Shown here: positions 48,451-57,866 of the stretch, piece after piece
Layout of the letters: each line of letters starts with the position of its first letter
How positions within the stretch are numbered: the stretch's first letter is position 1
Assembly: GCA_903875605.1 (NCBI GenBank)
Contig: CAIQWT010000017.1
Location: 1-64,000, forward strand
Reading direction: 5' to 3'
Source: an uncultured Geobacteraceae bacterium
GTDB taxonomy: Bacteria; Desulfobacterota; Desulfuromonadia; Geobacterales; Pseudopelobacteraceae
DNA length: 64,000 bases
Position numbers and translations under genes: made by a program
The notes under the pieces: generated by a model
What the model was told of the DNA's origin: nothing
The model's database searches: none
Seen by the model: the letters and a program-made list of their open reading frames with translations, nothing else

Positions 48451-50514
48451 TTATACCACTATCGGCTGCATCTTTGGCAGCCAGACGGTGAATTCTGAAC
48501 CATTATCAATGCTACTTTCGACCTCGATTCTGCCTCCGTGCGCCTCAATAATCTGTCTGCTCTGATAGAGCCCTATTCCCATGCCCTGCTTTTTGGTGCT
48601 GGTGAACGGCTTGAAAAGCACATGTTGTATAAACGCGGCTGGTATGCCGCACCCTTTATCTTTGACCCGAATGAATGGGCTTCCATGTACTCCAACCTCA
48701 ACCGTAACCGGTGAATTCCCTTCAGTTGCCTCAACGGCATTCAGCATCAGATTGAGTGTGACCTTTTGAAGTTCTTCCCGGTCAGCTTCTGCAATTACGG
48801 TGGTCCCTATAACCTCCAATGTCCTACCTGTCACCATCGCAGCCGTATCTTGAACCATTGCCAACAAATTAACCGGTGACATCTGCAGTGAATGTTTTTC
48901 CGGAAGATGCTTTAAACGAGAAATTATAGCTCTCATTTTGATGACAGTGTTCCCGAGTGACATGAGCAAGTCATTTTGGAAGGCAGGCACAGTGATATGC
49001 TCCTGTGCGTTTTCAAGTAATAACGATACTGCCGATACGAGATTTTTCAGGTCGTGCATGACGAAGGTAGAAACTTTTCCAATAGCTGCTAACTCGCGCG
49101 AACAGGCCAATTGATCCGAGAGCCGCAGATTTTGAAGCGCTGAAGAGGCCTGTTTTCCAAGCGTTCTCATCAAGTCAAAATCTTCATGGGTATAGATTTC
49201 TTTTGAGCTATGAGGTCGCCCCAATATTATAAAGCCATCAACCAAATCGCTCATGAAAAGCGGCACTATGAAGCAGGCTCCCGAACTGCTAAAAAACTCC
49301 CTATGCAGATTATTAGCTACAGCAATGTTCTCCCGCACATCATAAATCCATTTGTTAACGGCAAAATATTCGACAGCAGGGTCATTCATACCGAAACATA
49401 CGGTACTGATATTTTCCATACCGACTGAGGTCGCAAGCCGGTATGTGTCACGCTCCTGATTAATGATGAAAAGAGTACCGCTTCCCATTCCGAAAGTGTC
49501 ACAGAATTCAGAGATGATTGAGTGTAAGAGATTGTCACTCGTCTGTGATGCTGAAAGTCGATCTGTGAACTGCAGCCATTGCGTTCGGTAGTCATATTTA
49601 TTCTGGTAAAAGTTCTTGTGAATGAAGATTGTGACTCTGCGTTTAACCGTTTCAGAAAGCAGAATTGTGAGCAGAGCAAGGCCGGTCAAAAATACAAGTG
49701 CGAAGATCAATGAATGGTGAAACCCATTACCGAAATACTTCATTCCTTCACCAACTACACCAAGAAAACCAATGTACACTCCAACAGCAAGAAGTACCGC
49801 TGATTTACAGGCAATCTGCTGTGAGACGTGAACTGTGGTAACACCGCTGTCACGTTTAAGTCGTGAATAGAACATCATCGCTATAGCAACGATGAGCACA
49901 AATGAACGCATCGGAGCCAAGTCCAAGTTAATAGTTCGAAATAAGAGGCCCTGGCTGTAGTAAATGACCAGTAAGGTGAGAAACGCTCCCGCCCCCAGCA
50001 ATTCATATTTAATTTTCCAGCGCGATGTCCAGGTTGACTGTACCAGCGTCTGTTCCAGTTTGATCAGTGCCGTCACAAGATAGAAGAGTATTAAAAGATA
50101 AAAGATGAAGCCGTTGGTGCTGAGAAAAAGAATTTTTTCTGAAACAAAATCAGGTGAATATATAAATGATCGAATCGGGAGAATGAGCGTAGCTACGACG
50201 ATAAGAGGTGACGTTGCCAGTGTGATACGTAGAGAAATAGATAATGTATGTAATTCGCTTGGTCGTGCATGGGTCAGGGCGAACCAGAGCCAGACCGGGA
50301 TCATGACGGCTTCTGTGATGAGAGAAAATTTCATCATATCATAAAAATGTTCTGGATTATTCACCACAAGCAGGTTGAAAAGTTCCAGAATAGCGCTCAA
50401 CACAAGTGCGCAGGTGAGCGGAGTCGGTAGGGATACCGCGTCCTTCCGAAACACAAGGTAGAGCGGAAACGCGACTGCTGCGATGATTGCAGTTATGGAA
50501 AGTAGCATATTCAC
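48451..50514 (-). CDS. prsK: PEP-CTERM-system membrane histidine kinase
   Basis: 687 residues. The N-terminal 290 residues contain about eight to nine membrane segments, then a GAF-like domain (about 320-460), then the kinase core with H-box FVMHDLKNLVSAVSLLLENA, N-box LMLNAVEATEGN, G1 VKDKGCGIP and G2 KQGMGIGLYQSRQI. The HDLKN H-box and layout fit the PEP-CTERM-system kinases (TIGR02916), the known partner of PrsR. The start is a GTG overlapping the upstream stop (GTGA), so translation is coupled to the epimerase gene. The signal sensed is unknown. Confidence 0.93.
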   Translation of the reverse strand: MNMLLSITAIIAAVAFPLYLVFRKDAVSLPTPLTCALVLSAILELFNLLVVNNPEHFYDMMKFSLITEAVMIPVWLWFALTHARPSELHTLSISLRITLATSPLIVVATLILPIRSFIYSPDFVSEKILFLSTNGFIFYLLILFYLVTALIKLEQTLVQSTWTSRWKIKYELLGAGAFLTLLVIYYSQGLLFRTINLDLAPMRSFVLIVAIAMMFYSRLKRDSGVTTVHVSQQIACKSAVLLAVGVYIGFLGVVGEGMKYFGNGFHHSLIFALVFLTGLALLTILLSETVKRRVTIFIHKNFYQNKYDYRTQWLQFTDRLSASQTSDNLLHSIISEFCDTFGMGSGTLFIINQERDTYRLATSVGMENISTVCFGMNDPAVEYFAVNKWIYDVRENIAVANNLHREFFSSSGACFIVPLFMSDLVDGFIILGRPHSSKEIYTHEDFDLMRTLGKQASSALQNLRLSDQLACSRELAAIGKVSTFVMHDLKNLVSAVSLLLENAQEHITVPAFQNDLLMSLGNTVIKMRAIISRLKHLPEKHSLQMSPVNLLAMVQDTAAMVTGRTLEVIGTTVIAEADREELQKVTLNLMLNAVEATEGNSPVTVEVGVHGSPFIRVKDKGCGIPAAFIQHVLFKPFTSTKKQGMGIGLYQSRQIIEAHGGRIEVESSIDNGSEFTVWLPKMQPIVV

Positions 50515-51563
50515 GGAGTGGGCGCCTTGTCCTTACGAGGCAGTTTACTCATATACCATCCCATGGTGGCCTCCAATCCTTCTTCAGCGGAATATGCGGG
50601 TTCATACCCCAGTAGCTCACGTGCCTTTGAGATATCGGCCTGTGAGTGGAGAACATCCCCCGTACGAAAGTCGCGATAGAAAGGGTGGTATTCTTTCACT
50701 TGGCTGCAGTAAGGCAGCATCATTTTTTGCAGCAGGGAGTATAGTTCATTCAGCGTGATTCGCACATTGAGCGCGACATTGTACACCTGATTGATTGCAG
50801 TCTTATTGTTTGTCAGTGCTGCCAGAAGATTGGCCTGGACCACATTTCCCACATAACAAAAGTCCCGGCTCGTTTCTCCAGTACCGTTGATATAGACTTT
50901 TTCGCCGTTGCGTAAGGACGAGATCCAGTGTGGAATGACTGCGGCGTAGGCACCTTCAGGGTCCTGACGTGGTCCAAACACATTGAAATATCGTAGGCCG
51001 ACGGTCTCTAGGCCATAAAGCCTTGAGAATACATTGGCATACAGTTCGTTTACCATTTTGCTGACAGCGTACGGTGAAAGCTGCTGTCCACAGATTCCCT
51101 CGACTTTTGGCAAGCCGGGATCATCGCCATAGACAGCGCTGCTGGAAGCAAATACCATTCGCTTGACTCCGTTATCGCAGGCCGCTTTGAGCATATTGAG
51201 ATTGCCGCAGACATTATTTTCGTTACAGTTAAGCGGGTCATCAATTGATCGGGGAACTGAGCCGAGCGCAGCCTGGTGAAGGACTACAGCAGCACCATTG
51301 CAAGCTGCCTTGCAAGTGTCGTGATGGCGGATATCACCTTCTATAAGATTGAAGCGCTGCCACTGTTGCCCGCTGACTATTGATTTGACCTCAGCAAGGT
51401 TTTCTCGCTTTCCTGTGGAAAAATTGTCGAGACCTGTCACCTGCTGGTCAAGCAGCAACAACTGCTCTAGAAGATGGGAGCCGATGAAACCTGCGACTCC
51501 AGTTACAAGCCAGTGTTTCGGTTTACTGAGAATTCCGGTTGTTATATTCTCGTAAGTGGTCAT
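50511..51563 (-). CDS. wbpP: UDP-N-acetylglucosamine 4-epimerase-like SDR protein
   Basis: 350 residues of the extended SDR family: NAD site VTGVAGFIGSHLLEQLL, GDIRHHDTC, active-site Ser in FASSSAVYGDDPGLP, catalytic pair in SPYAVSKMVNELYA, and NVFGPRQDPEGAYAAVIPHW. Length and motifs match WbpP/TviC enzymes, which interconvert UDP-GlcNAc and UDP-GalNAc or their uronic acids. Together with the dehydrogenase gene just upstream it would yield UDP-GalNAc-uronate for the EPS. GAGGAG precedes the ATG. The precise substrate (acid or neutral sugar) is inferred. Confidence 0.87.
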   Translation of the reverse strand: MTTYENITTGILSKPKHWLVTGVAGFIGSHLLEQLLLLDQQVTGLDNFSTGKRENLAEVKSIVSGQQWQRFNLIEGDIRHHDTCKAACNGAAVVLHQAALGSVPRSIDDPLNCNENNVCGNLNMLKAACDNGVKRMVFASSSAVYGDDPGLPKVEGICGQQLSPYAVSKMVNELYANVFSRLYGLETVGLRYFNVFGPRQDPEGAYAAVIPHWISSLRNGEKVYINGTGETSRDFCYVGNVVQANLLAALTNNKTAINQVYNVALNVRITLNELYSLLQKMMLPYCSQVKEYHPFYRDFRTGDVLHSQADISKARELLGYEPAYSAEEGLEATMGWYMSKLPRKDKAPTP

Positions 51564-51578
51564 GTTTCTCCTCTCTTG

Positions 51579-52868
51579 TTATAAGCGCCAGGTTCTTATT
51601 CCAGCTGCATGAAGTGCTGCAGCATCAAAAATTCCCTTTACATCGATTAGCACCGGATGGCTGACAACAAGCAAGGATGAGATCTCCGCCACCGACCAAC
51701 TTAGATAGCCTTCATGGGCAACAGCGGAAACAATTGCTACCGCTGGTTTCAAATCGTGCAATTTGACTAGCGCGATACCGTATTCCCTGTGCGCCTCGGC
51801 AGGATCTGCCAGTGGGTCATGAACCTGGATGGAAATTCCGTACTCTTCAAATTCACGGATAATATCGACGACCTTGGAGTTACGCAGGTCCGGACAGTTC
51901 TCCTTAAATGTTAGTCCTAGCACGGTAACAATACTGCCGGATATGCAGTGTCCGGCACGGATCATCTCCTTGATCGTCTTCTGAGCCACGAACATACCCA
52001 TGCCGTCATTAACGCGCCGTCCTGCCAGGATCACTTGGGGGATATAGCCGATTCTCTCGGCTTTGTGGGTCAGGTAGTAGGGGTCGACTCCGACGCAATG
52101 GCCACCTACAAGCCCAGGCCTGAACGGTAGAAAATTCCATTTTGAGCTGGCGGCCTTGAGGACATCCCATGTATCAATGCCCAAACGATCAAAAATGATT
52201 GCAAGCTCGTTCATAAGGGCAATATTAATATCCCGCTGGATGTTCTCAATTACCTTGGCCGCTTCTGCCACCATGATGCTGGGAGCCCGGTGGACACCTG
52301 CAGTCACGACTCTCTCATACGTTGCAGCAATGATATCGAGCGCTTCGAAGTCCTGCCCAGAGACAACCTTCCTGATCTTTGTGAAGGTATGTTCCTTGTC
52401 ACCAGGATTGATCCGCTCCGGGCTGTACCCAATTTTGAAATCACGCCCGCAGATGAGTCCTGATTCTTGTTCAAGTACAGGAAGGCACTTCTCTTCGGTT
52501 GCTCCAGGATAAACTGTTGATTCGTAGACAACAATGTCCCCTTTTTTCAGGGCTTTGCCTGCTGATACCGTTGCGCTGATGAGCAGAGATATGTCTGGCT
52601 GATTCGCATCATTGATCGGTGTGGGTACCGCAATAATGTGAAAATCCGCCAGTTTCAGGATATCAATACTCGATGTATACAGGATATCGGCGGCTTCAAG
52701 TTCGCTTGATGTAACCTCCCCAGTGCGATCGTGCTTTCGGCGCAATTCTTCGATGCGGACAGAATTTATATCGAAACCTATTGTTTTCGCTTCATTACCA
52801 AAGGCTACCGCGACAGGTAAACCGACATAACCGAGACCGATGACAGATATTTTTCTCTGAGTGTTCAT
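51579..52868 (-). CDS. tviB: Nucleotide-sugar dehydrogenase (TviB/WbpO type)
   Basis: 429 residues. NAD domain starts ISVIGLGYVGLPVAVAFG; central helical domain with SPERINPGDKEHTF and EAAKVIENIQRDINIALMNE; catalytic Cys in GLVGGHCVGVDPYYLTHKAE; C-terminal UDP domain with VLGLTFKENCPDLRNSKVVD. These are all elements of UDP-GlcNAc/UDP-GalNAc 6-dehydrogenases, which oxidise C6 to a carboxylate with two NAD. Its nearest known relatives in pattern are TviB and WbpO. With the epimerase downstream it makes a uronic amino sugar donor. GGAGGA precedes the ATG; 15 bp separate the two genes. Confidence 0.9.
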   Translation of the reverse strand: MNTQRKISVIGLGYVGLPVAVAFGNEAKTIGFDINSVRIEELRRKHDRTGEVTSSELEAADILYTSSIDILKLADFHIIAVPTPINDANQPDISLLISATVSAGKALKKGDIVVYESTVYPGATEEKCLPVLEQESGLICGRDFKIGYSPERINPGDKEHTFTKIRKVVSGQDFEALDIIAATYERVVTAGVHRAPSIMVAEAAKVIENIQRDINIALMNELAIIFDRLGIDTWDVLKAASSKWNFLPFRPGLVGGHCVGVDPYYLTHKAERIGYIPQVILAGRRVNDGMGMFVAQKTIKEMIRAGHCISGSIVTVLGLTFKENCPDLRNSKVVDIIREFEEYGISIQVHDPLADPAEAHREYGIALVKLHDLKPAVAIVSAVAHEGYLSWSVAEISSLLVVSHPVLIDVKGIFDAAALHAAGIRTWRL

Positions 52869-52896
52869 GTAGCTTCCTCCATGTCATCGTTGAAAA

Positions 52897-53529
52897 TTAA
52901 ACCGGTAAAAACTCACGAATCAACGGATAAACATCTCGTACAAAACGTAAACCTGTCGCTGCAGCATCATGTTCATCACCGTCAATCGGTACGGAAATTC
53001 GGATGAACGAGGACTCTGTGCGACCGTGCATGATAGAATTTATAATTCCGGTCACTTTTAGCGAATATTCATCAGACATGGTTTTTTCCTGAACCTGAAA
53101 CCAGTACAGAAAGAGTTCCCTGTTTTCGCCCTTCTGATAGACCGCCTGTACAAGGTTTATTGGCCCGAGCGCGTTTTTAATAATAATTCGCTCGCTGGAC
53201 AACTGTTGCCATCCACTTCCCGGGAGACAGTTTTTTGGTGAATGAATGTCACCACTTGCTCTACCGCCATCGTGGTAGCCAATATAGAGACCGATGCGGG
53301 TGCCATTGCCGGCCTCATACCTTCGTGACAGGTAATCAGTTGGTTTAAGCACAGCAAGAATGTCGTCGCTGAAATGCTCCTGAGAGGTCATCCGCCAGTC
53401 TCGGCATATAGTCGGGAAATATGCCAGTGGATTGGTATGCGGCGCTGATTTTCTCACCGTAAGCAACATACAACCCATGGTTACAATAAGAAGAAGATAA
53501 TAAAGTATGAAGCGAACGCCGGGAATCAT
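52897..53529 (-). CDS. epsI: EpsI-family exosortase-associated protein
   Basis: About 210 residues from the ATG at 53529, which overlaps the exosortase stop (ATGA). An apparent N-terminal extension of the frame to 53727 is simply the alternative frame of the exosortase gene. One N-terminal membrane segment (FILYYLLLIVTMGCMLLTV) leads to a periplasmic domain with YIGYHDGGRASGDIHSPKNC LPG, the HSPxxCLPGxGW pattern that defines the EpsI family, and FLYWFQVQEK. EpsI proteins accompany or are fused to exosortases in EPS loci; their biochemical role is not established. Confidence 0.9.
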   Translation of the reverse strand: MIPGVRFILYYLLLIVTMGCMLLTVRKSAPHTNPLAYFPTICRDWRMTSQEHFSDDILAVLKPTDYLSRRYEAGNGTRIGLYIGYHDGGRASGDIHSPKNCLPGSGWQQLSSERIIIKNALGPINLVQAVYQKGENRELFLYWFQVQEKTMSDEYSLKVTGIINSIMHGRTESSFIRISVPIDGDEHDAAATGLRFVRDVYPLIREFLPV

Positions 53530-54368
53530 AATGTTTTTACACGCAATATCTGACCCAATGAGACCAGAATTAACATGGCAAGAACAAATACCGCCATTCC
53601 GGCAAACTCGTGAAAGAAGCCCTGAGCTGCTGCGGCACCGTGATAGTTGGCTAGGATTCCGGTAACGATTACTCGCAGCGCATTGGTTGCAAGTGCAATA
53701 ATGATTGATGAAACGATGATGATCCATCGCTTTACCTGAGAGATCTGCAGAACAAAGGCGTAGGCGGTGCTTAGGGCCAGAATTGAAACCAATGATCGTA
53801 TGCCGCTACAGGCGTCGGCAACCTCAAGGGTAATATTCGGGAACATGATGATAGTGCCATCGCGCAGGACAACAAGTCCAATCGCTTTCAAGAAACTTAC
53901 GGAGAACCAACTGACGAACATCTTAAGCGGTAGTGCAATCGTATTGTAGACAATATATGGCAGCGGTACCATGAAGAGCAGATAGAAAATAGGCAGGCGG
54001 GTTATCTTGAACACTTCAGTGCCAAAAAAATAGAGTATCATTCCGGCAATCAGGACAACCAGAGATGAGCGGGCCACAAAGTATTCAGTACCTAGAGATG
54101 CTATGACAAGCAGTAAAAGGGCACATCCGATTATGGCGAGGCCACTATTCGATGGTGCTACAGAGGCAGCTTTAAGATCGTCCCAGCGCTCCCGAACAAA
54201 GTAACCGGCGATTAGTGGCACGAGAAATCCATGCGAATAGTTGTCGTCACTATACCAGTCCGTAACCATACCAGCGACCACTGACCCATATAGACCGGAT
54301 ACCAGCACAAGTGCAAATGCCAGTGCATATCGGTATGTGTGAAGAGATTCGGAAAACATCATCAGCAT
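53526..54368 (-). CDS. Exosortase (PEP-CTERM transpeptidase-like membrane protease)
   Basis: About 280 residues with seven to eight membrane segments. The three catalytic residues of exosortases are present: Cys in EVADACSGIRSLVSILAL (about 188), Arg in TNALRVIVTGIL (about 233) and His in QGFFHEFAGMAVFV (about 254). Known role: recognition and cleavage of PEP-CTERM sorting signals at the membrane, with transfer or glycan attachment suspected. The start is uncertain: a GTG at 54371 and ATGs at 54368, 54362 and 54359 follow a weak AGGTG; I use 54368. It is the first gene of the epsI-tviB-wbpP-prsK-prsR operon. The neighbours (PrsK/PrsR, TIGR03097-type ligase, amidotransferase) point to the exosortase A branch. 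Confidence 0.93.
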   Translation of the reverse strand: MLMMFSESLHTYRYALAFALVLVSGLYGSVVAGMVTDWYSDDNYSHGFLVPLIAGYFVRERWDDLKAASVAPSNSGLAIIGCALLLLVIASLGTEYFVARSSLVVLIAGMILYFFGTEVFKITRLPIFYLLFMVPLPYIVYNTIALPLKMFVSWFSVSFLKAIGLVVLRDGTIIMFPNITLEVADACSGIRSLVSILALSTAYAFVLQISQVKRWIIIVSSIIIALATNALRVIVTGILANYHGAAAAQGFFHEFAGMAVFVLAMLILVSLGQILRVKTL

Positions 54369-54371
54369 CAC

Positions 54372-54734
54372 CTAAACTGTTAAATAGTGCATCACCGTCG
54401 GAGTAATCACGGATCATGCCAGTTTACTCTCAATAAATGATCGTTTAATAACAAGTGGTTATGAAGTATTTTCTAAGGAGTTATGCTAGGAAGTTTGTTG
54501 TAGTGGCGTTTTTTAAAACATAAAAAAACGTGAGGACACTGTTGTAAAAACGATTGTAGAGGAAAGTAAAGTTTATTGCCGTTGTTACAATTTGAGCGGT
54601 AAATTATAGAGACTAAAGAAACAAAATATTTAACAGATTTTTTTAATTATGCTTGACAACCGATAATTATACGCTACAAACAAAATAATTGGAAAAATCG
54701 GCAGCAATTAAAGTACGGAGCCTGGGAGGAATGG
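54372..54734. promoter_or_regulatory. Divergent promoter region between exosortase operon and sigma-54 regulators
   Basis: A 363-bp AT-rich region without genes. On the plus strand TTGACA (54653-54658) with TACAAA (54675-54680), 16 bp apart, is a plausible sigma-70 promoter for the regulator pair. On the minus strand TATAAT occurs nearby in the overlapping complement (GTATAATTATC) but with a poor -35. No sigma-54 element was found here, so the exosortase operon does not look RpoN-dependent. Confidence 0.4.
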
Positions 54735-56159
54735 TTGACCAACACACAGCCTGAACGGCAAAATTCCATATTACTGCTTGGTGACGACCCGCAATCACTT
54801 GAACAGACCCGAATCCAGCTTCAGGATGCAGGAGTAAGTCCGGTTCTTGTCCTTTCCGATAGCCGTGCCACACTGTCGTTTCTTGAGCAGCATACCATCT
54901 CTCTGATAGTTCTTGATCTATCCGCTGCCATGATCAAGACGGAACTCCTTGCTCGAATTTGCGTGGCCTACCCGAATATCGCTGTAATTGTGGAATCAGC
55001 GTCAGGCGATGCAGGCCTCGCGGTATGCTGTATGAAGACCGGAGCTGCTGATTATATTGTCAAGCCGGTTGAGCCTGAACGTCTGCACACAGCGATTGAT
55101 AAAGCATTAAATGAAATCAGTGTGCCGCAGGAGGCTTCGGCACTAAAAGAATGTCTCTTTAGCGATCGATTAAAGCATGCTGAAGCTTTTACGACAATAA
55201 AGACTTCCAGTAGAAAAATGCGCGCAATTTTTCAATACACGGAAATTGTTGCCTGCTCACCGCAGGCGGTGCTGATCACCGGGGAAACCGGCGTTGGTAA
55301 GGAACTGTTTGCCCAGGCGATCCACCGGGTAAGTGGAGTACGTGGACTATTCGTCAGCATCAATGTTGCCGGCCTTGACGATGCCATGTTTTCTGACACA
55401 CTCTTTGGGCACAAGAAAGGTGCTTTTACCGGCGCGGATCAATATCGGGACGGATTAGTCAGTAAAGCAGCTAATGGTACGCTGTTTCTTGATGAAATCG
55501 GTGACTTGAATGAATTGTCACAGGTAAAACTTCTGCGGTTATTGCAGGAACGGGAGTATTACCCGGTTGGAGCCGATCTGGTTAAGACCAGTTCTGCCCG
55601 TATTGTCCTTGCAACCAATGTCAATCTGCAGGAACGCATCAAAGACGGACGCTTTCGCCGCGACCTCTACTTTCGTCTCTGTAGCCATCAGATTCATATC
55701 CCTGCATTGCGCGAGCGCAGGGAGGATATTCCTATTCTGCTTGACAGTTTTATCTCCGAATCAGCACGGCATTTTGGCAGAGGCATTCCCGTTGCTTCAC
55801 CGGAACTAGTTGCTGCACTCACAGAATATGATTTTCCCGGCAACATCAGGGAGCTACAGGCCAGGGTCAGCGACGCTGTAGCCCGCTCTGATGAATCGAC
55901 GCTGACACTTGAATACTTCCACGGCATTTCCGCAGCGCCACTAGTGAAACCTTCTGTACCCTTTGTCGCACTGACTGGCGCTAATGCCGGCATCTACAGC
56001 CTGTTTGGTCGACTGCCGACTTTTCGGGAAATAGAGGATTATTTAATCGTCGAGGCCTTGAAGATTTCTGAAGGAAATTATGCAGTAGCCGCATCAATGT
56101 TGGGGGTCACTCGGCAAACAATTAGTAAACGGCTGAAAACTATCGAGCCTGCTTCCTGA
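54735..56159 (+). CDS. NtrC-family sigma-54 response regulator, first of a tandem pair (TTG start)
   Basis: 474 residues: receiver with acidic GDD and phospho-acceptor Asp61 (LIVLDLSAAM), Lys110 in IVKPVEPE; AAA+ domain with Walker A GETGVGKE, the canonical GAFTGA loop and Walker B GTLFLDEIGD; C-terminal Fis-type HTH in NYAVAASMLGVTRQTISKRL. The frame can only start at TTG 54735: GGGAGGA sits just upstream, while the ATG at 54731 opens a seven-codon frame that stops. No closer in-frame ATG exists before residue 66. Paired with a close paralogue 39 bp downstream. No kinase gene adjoins; target promoters unknown. Confidence 0.88.
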   Translation: MTNTQPERQNSILLLGDDPQSLEQTRIQLQDAGVSPVLVLSDSRATLSFLEQHTISLIVLDLSAAMIKTELLARICVAYPNIAVIVESASGDAGLAVCCMKTGAADYIVKPVEPERLHTAIDKALNEISVPQEASALKECLFSDRLKHAEAFTTIKTSSRKMRAIFQYTEIVACSPQAVLITGETGVGKELFAQAIHRVSGVRGLFVSINVAGLDDAMFSDTLFGHKKGAFTGADQYRDGLVSKAANGTLFLDEIGDLNELSQVKLLRLLQEREYYPVGADLVKTSSARIVLATNVNLQERIKDGRFRRDLYFRLCSHQIHIPALRERREDIPILLDSFISESARHFGRGIPVASPELVAALTEYDFPGNIRELQARVSDAVARSDESTLTLEYFHGISAAPLVKPSVPFVALTGANAGIYSLFGRLPTFREIEDYLIVEALKISEGNYAVAASMLGVTRQTISKRLKTIEPAS

Positions 56160-56198
56160 AGAGTACAACCTGCAATTTTGCACAGGAGACGTTTTGTC

Positions 56199-57617
56199 AT
56201 GAATTCAATTATGTACTCACAATTACCCATATTGCTGATAGATGATGACCTTGTCGTACTTGAAATACATAGTACCGCTCTGGAAAGCAAAGGATTCAGG
56301 AATATCCTAACACTCACCGACAGCAGAAAAACAGTACAATTTCTTGAGGCCAATCCGGTATCAATAATCCTCCTGGATCTGATGATGCCGCATGTGACAG
56401 GACTGGAGCTGCTCCCTCTTCTGACCCGTGACTTTCCGCACATTCCGGTTATTGTCATGACATCACATGATGACATAGAAACGGCGGTAAACTGTATAAA
56501 AGTAGGTGCAGCAGATTTTCTGACAAAACCTGTGGAGAGCGAACGACTACTATTGAGCATAGAAAATGCCCTCTGTGTTAACGAGTTATCCCGGGAAAAT
56601 CGCAGTTTGCGAGAATATCTGCTCAACGACCGCCTGGAACATCCAGCAGCATTCGATGCGATTATTACGACCAGTAAAAAAATGCGGGCTATTTTCAAGT
56701 ACATCGAGGTCATTGCAAAATCAAACCAGCCGGTTCTGGTTACGGGCGAAACCGGCGTCGGTAAGGAGCTTATAGCCAAAGCGATTGGCGCGTTAAGTGG
56801 AAGAAAGGGTGCGTTTGTCACCGTTAATGCTGCCGGTCTTGATGATAATATGTTTTCAGATACGCTGTTCGGTCATAAAAAGGGTGCTTTTACCGGCGCG
56901 GATCAGGCGCGTGACGGTCTAATCTGCACCGCAGAAGGAGGCACACTGTTTCTTGATGAAATAGGTGATTTGAACGAAACCTCCCAGATAAAGCTGCTGC
57001 GCCTCATTCAGGAACAGGAGTTCTACCCGGTCGGATCAGATGTGCTAAAGAAAACCGATGCACGCCTGATTGTGGCCACTAATCACGATCTCTCCGCTCA
57101 TATTGCCGCTAACAAGTTCCGCAAAGATCTTTATTATCGTCTCTGCGCCCATCATATTCAGATCCCATCTCTTCGGGAGCGCCGGGAGGATATACCATCA
57201 CTGCTGGATCATTTTCTCGAAAAAGCTTCAACATCTCTCAATAAGCCAAAACCGGTTCTGTCGCGGGAAGTTACCGCGCTCCTCTCCACCTATCACTTTG
57301 AAGGGAATGTCCGTGAGCTTCATGCCATGGTTTTCGATGCCGTTGCCCGTCACACCTCAGGGTTACTGACACTTGACTGTTTTGTCGGACTGTCTGAAAA
57401 CGAAGGGAGTCCGGTACGTACCGAGTTGCTAGTGCCGAGTAAGGCAGTTGATGATGTGTTGTATGGCTTTTTCGGTCGGTTTCCTACCTTGAAGGAGATG
57501 GAGGATTATCTAACCTCATCGGCAATGAACCTGACCTGCGGTAATCAGAGATCTGCGGCATTACTGTTGGGTATTGCCCGTCAAACATTAAGCAAGCGGC
57601 TAGGTAATACGGAGTAG
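56199..57617 (+). CDS. NtrC-family sigma-54 response regulator, second of a tandem pair
   Basis: 472 residues from the ATG at 56199 (CAGGAGA upstream; a TTG-initiated longer frame to 56178 would include the ribosome site). Receiver with IDDD and Asp60 in IILLDLMMPHVTGLEL, Lys in LTKPVES; AAA+ domain with GETGVGKE, GAFTGA and GTLFLDEIGD; HTH in NQRSAALLLGIARQTLSKRL. It aligns with the preceding protein over its whole length (TSKKMRAIFKYIEV against SSRKMRAIFQYTEI), so the pair arose by tandem duplication. A conserved block before the HTH (FGRFPTLKEMEDYL / FGRLPTFREIEDYL) is specific to the pair. Role in EPS or motility control is a guess from location. Confidence 0.9.
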   Translation: MNSIMYSQLPILLIDDDLVVLEIHSTALESKGFRNILTLTDSRKTVQFLEANPVSIILLDLMMPHVTGLELLPLLTRDFPHIPVIVMTSHDDIETAVNCIKVGAADFLTKPVESERLLLSIENALCVNELSRENRSLREYLLNDRLEHPAAFDAIITTSKKMRAIFKYIEVIAKSNQPVLVTGETGVGKELIAKAIGALSGRKGAFVTVNAAGLDDNMFSDTLFGHKKGAFTGADQARDGLICTAEGGTLFLDEIGDLNETSQIKLLRLIQEQEFYPVGSDVLKKTDARLIVATNHDLSAHIAANKFRKDLYYRLCAHHIQIPSLRERREDIPSLLDHFLEKASTSLNKPKPVLSREVTALLSTYHFEGNVRELHAMVFDAVARHTSGLLTLDCFVGLSENEGSPVRTELLVPSKAVDDVLYGFFGRFPTLKEMEDYLTSSAMNLTCGNQRSAALLLGIARQTLSKRLGNTE

Positions 57618-57866
57618 TCTCCACTGCCACAAATGAAACAGTGGTAAAAATTGTAACAATCAGCCGACGTCATTTAACCGTCGCTACTTTCACCGGATAC
57701 AATTAAATACACCTATTATTATTTCCAGGTTTGTAGTCGCCAACCATCTACTAAAAGTGTGTAATGATCTGATATAGCAGCATTATATTATCAGTTCCCA
57801 CTGGCACAATAAATGTATAAATGTACATATACAGGAATGATGGTCAGAGCTGAAGGGGGACTCAAA

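Noticed and set aside
56078-56821. 247-codon minus-strand frame
   Set aside because: Antisense to the second sigma-54 regulator, covering its receiver domain; composition is unlike the neighbours.
57621-57644. 6-bp hairpin CCACTG/CAGTGG after the second regulator as terminator
   Set aside because: Short stem, long loop and no U-run; not convincing.
57809-57826. TGGCAC upstream of glmS as a -24 element
   Set aside because: No TTGC follows at the required distance.
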